A stretch of DNA of 64,000 bases from Nostoc spongiaeforme FACHB-130 (GTDB taxonomy: Bacteria; Cyanobacteriota; Cyanobacteriia; Cyanobacteriales; Nostocaceae). The stretch is from assembly GCF_014698475.1 (NCBI RefSeq), contig NZ_JACJTB010000016.1:53479-117478 (forward strand), read 5' to 3'. Below the pieces are notes generated by a model. That model ran no database searches. It was not told where the DNA came from and saw nothing but the letters and a program-made list of their open reading frames with translations. Position 1 is the stretch's first letter. Every line of letters starts with the position of its first letter. Shown piece by piece: positions 63,921-64,000 of this stretch. The position numbers and the translations under genes are program-made.

Positions 63921-64000
63921 TCAAAAGTAAGCACATCAATACCAAAACGCTGACGCAGAAAAAGGCGTAGAGTATGACTGGTGATTTTAGCGGCAACATG
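63893..64000 (-). CDS. C-terminal 35 residues of an unidentified protein
   Basis: The frame entering from the window edge reads HVAAKITSHTLRLFLRQRFG then IDVLTFEQHPLASFT and ends at TAA (63893-63895). It is not recognised. It overlaps the 5' side of the nuclease pseudogene by a few bases, suggesting that a rearrangement joined them. Confidence 0.45.
   Translation of the reverse strand, partial: HVAAKITSHTLRLFLRQRFGIDVLTFEQHPLASFT

Noticed and set aside
1..64000. tRNA, rRNA and riboswitch genes
   Set aside because: Intergenic regions were read for T-loop (GGTTCGAATC-like) and conserved riboswitch cores; none was convincing. A covariance-model scan would be decisive.

Overview
The window comes from a cyanobacterium, most likely a filamentous Nostoc/Anabaena/Calothrix-type organism. 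The basis is the very frequent GCGATCGC (HIP1) octamer, abundant short tandem and inverted repeats between genes, and cyanobacterial gene families: a pix phototaxis cluster with cyanobacteriochrome GAF domains, PatA-type DUF4388 response regulator, CYP120-like P450, DUF3685 regulator and SLH protein. No rRNA, tRNA or CRISPR array was recognised by eye.

Layout. 0-4.5 kb: an ABC-2/HlyD exporter (permease cut by the window edge) divergent from a TetR regulator with a near-perfect palindrome between them. 4.6-9.5 kb: a beta-helix/SLH surface protein, a small membrane protein, a P-loop kinase-like protein and PBP2 (mrdA). 9.8-14 kb: a polyamine-type ABC cluster (potA, potD, potB, no potC) interrupted by a broken S23 four-helix-bundle gene, then a Uma2 nuclease-like gene. 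14-24.2 kb, minus strand: a photosensory chemotaxis operon pixG-pixH-pixI-pixJ-(S23 gene)-pixL. 24.8-31.7 kb: a peptidoglycan-binding/beta-propeller protein, a cation/proton antiporter bracketed by two copies of a 130-bp mobile repeat (one inside a wrecked crcB locus), a phosphoribosyltransferase and a hydrolase. 32-36.8 kb: a glutathione transferase, a BchE-like radical SAM protein, a repeat-rich intergenic island, a lipoprotein and an LEA-like coiled protein. 37.2-40.1 kb: an orphan 981-residue eCIS-core (DUF4157) protein with a possible nuclease segment. 40.5-52.8 kb: SDR, CoaT-like metal P-type ATPase with a MerR-type promoter, PBP4, P450 operon, NACHT-pentapeptide protein and a Fur-family regulator. 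53-57 kb: azoreductase, then a decay zone holding a truncated exonuclease, and an acyltransferase pseudogene split by an IS that itself carries a small MITE. 57-61.5 kb: dienelactone hydrolase, DUF1269, and a SpoIIM / membrane / RDD group. 61.5-64 kb: a toxin-antitoxin and decayed nuclease strip (HicA/HicB, DUF433/DUF5615, broken PD-(D/E)XK gene).

How genes work together. The strongest system is the pix cluster: PixJ should sense red/green light through three bilin-binding GAF domains and pass the signal through PixI (CheW) to PixL (CheA hybrid), with PixG and PixH as response regulators. The less ordinary signals are the heavy load of mobile repeats that flank, split or are translated inside genes, the two S23 genes lodged inside operons, and the orphan DUF4157 protein. 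Functional names are family recognition from the protein sequences by eye; no database search was run.
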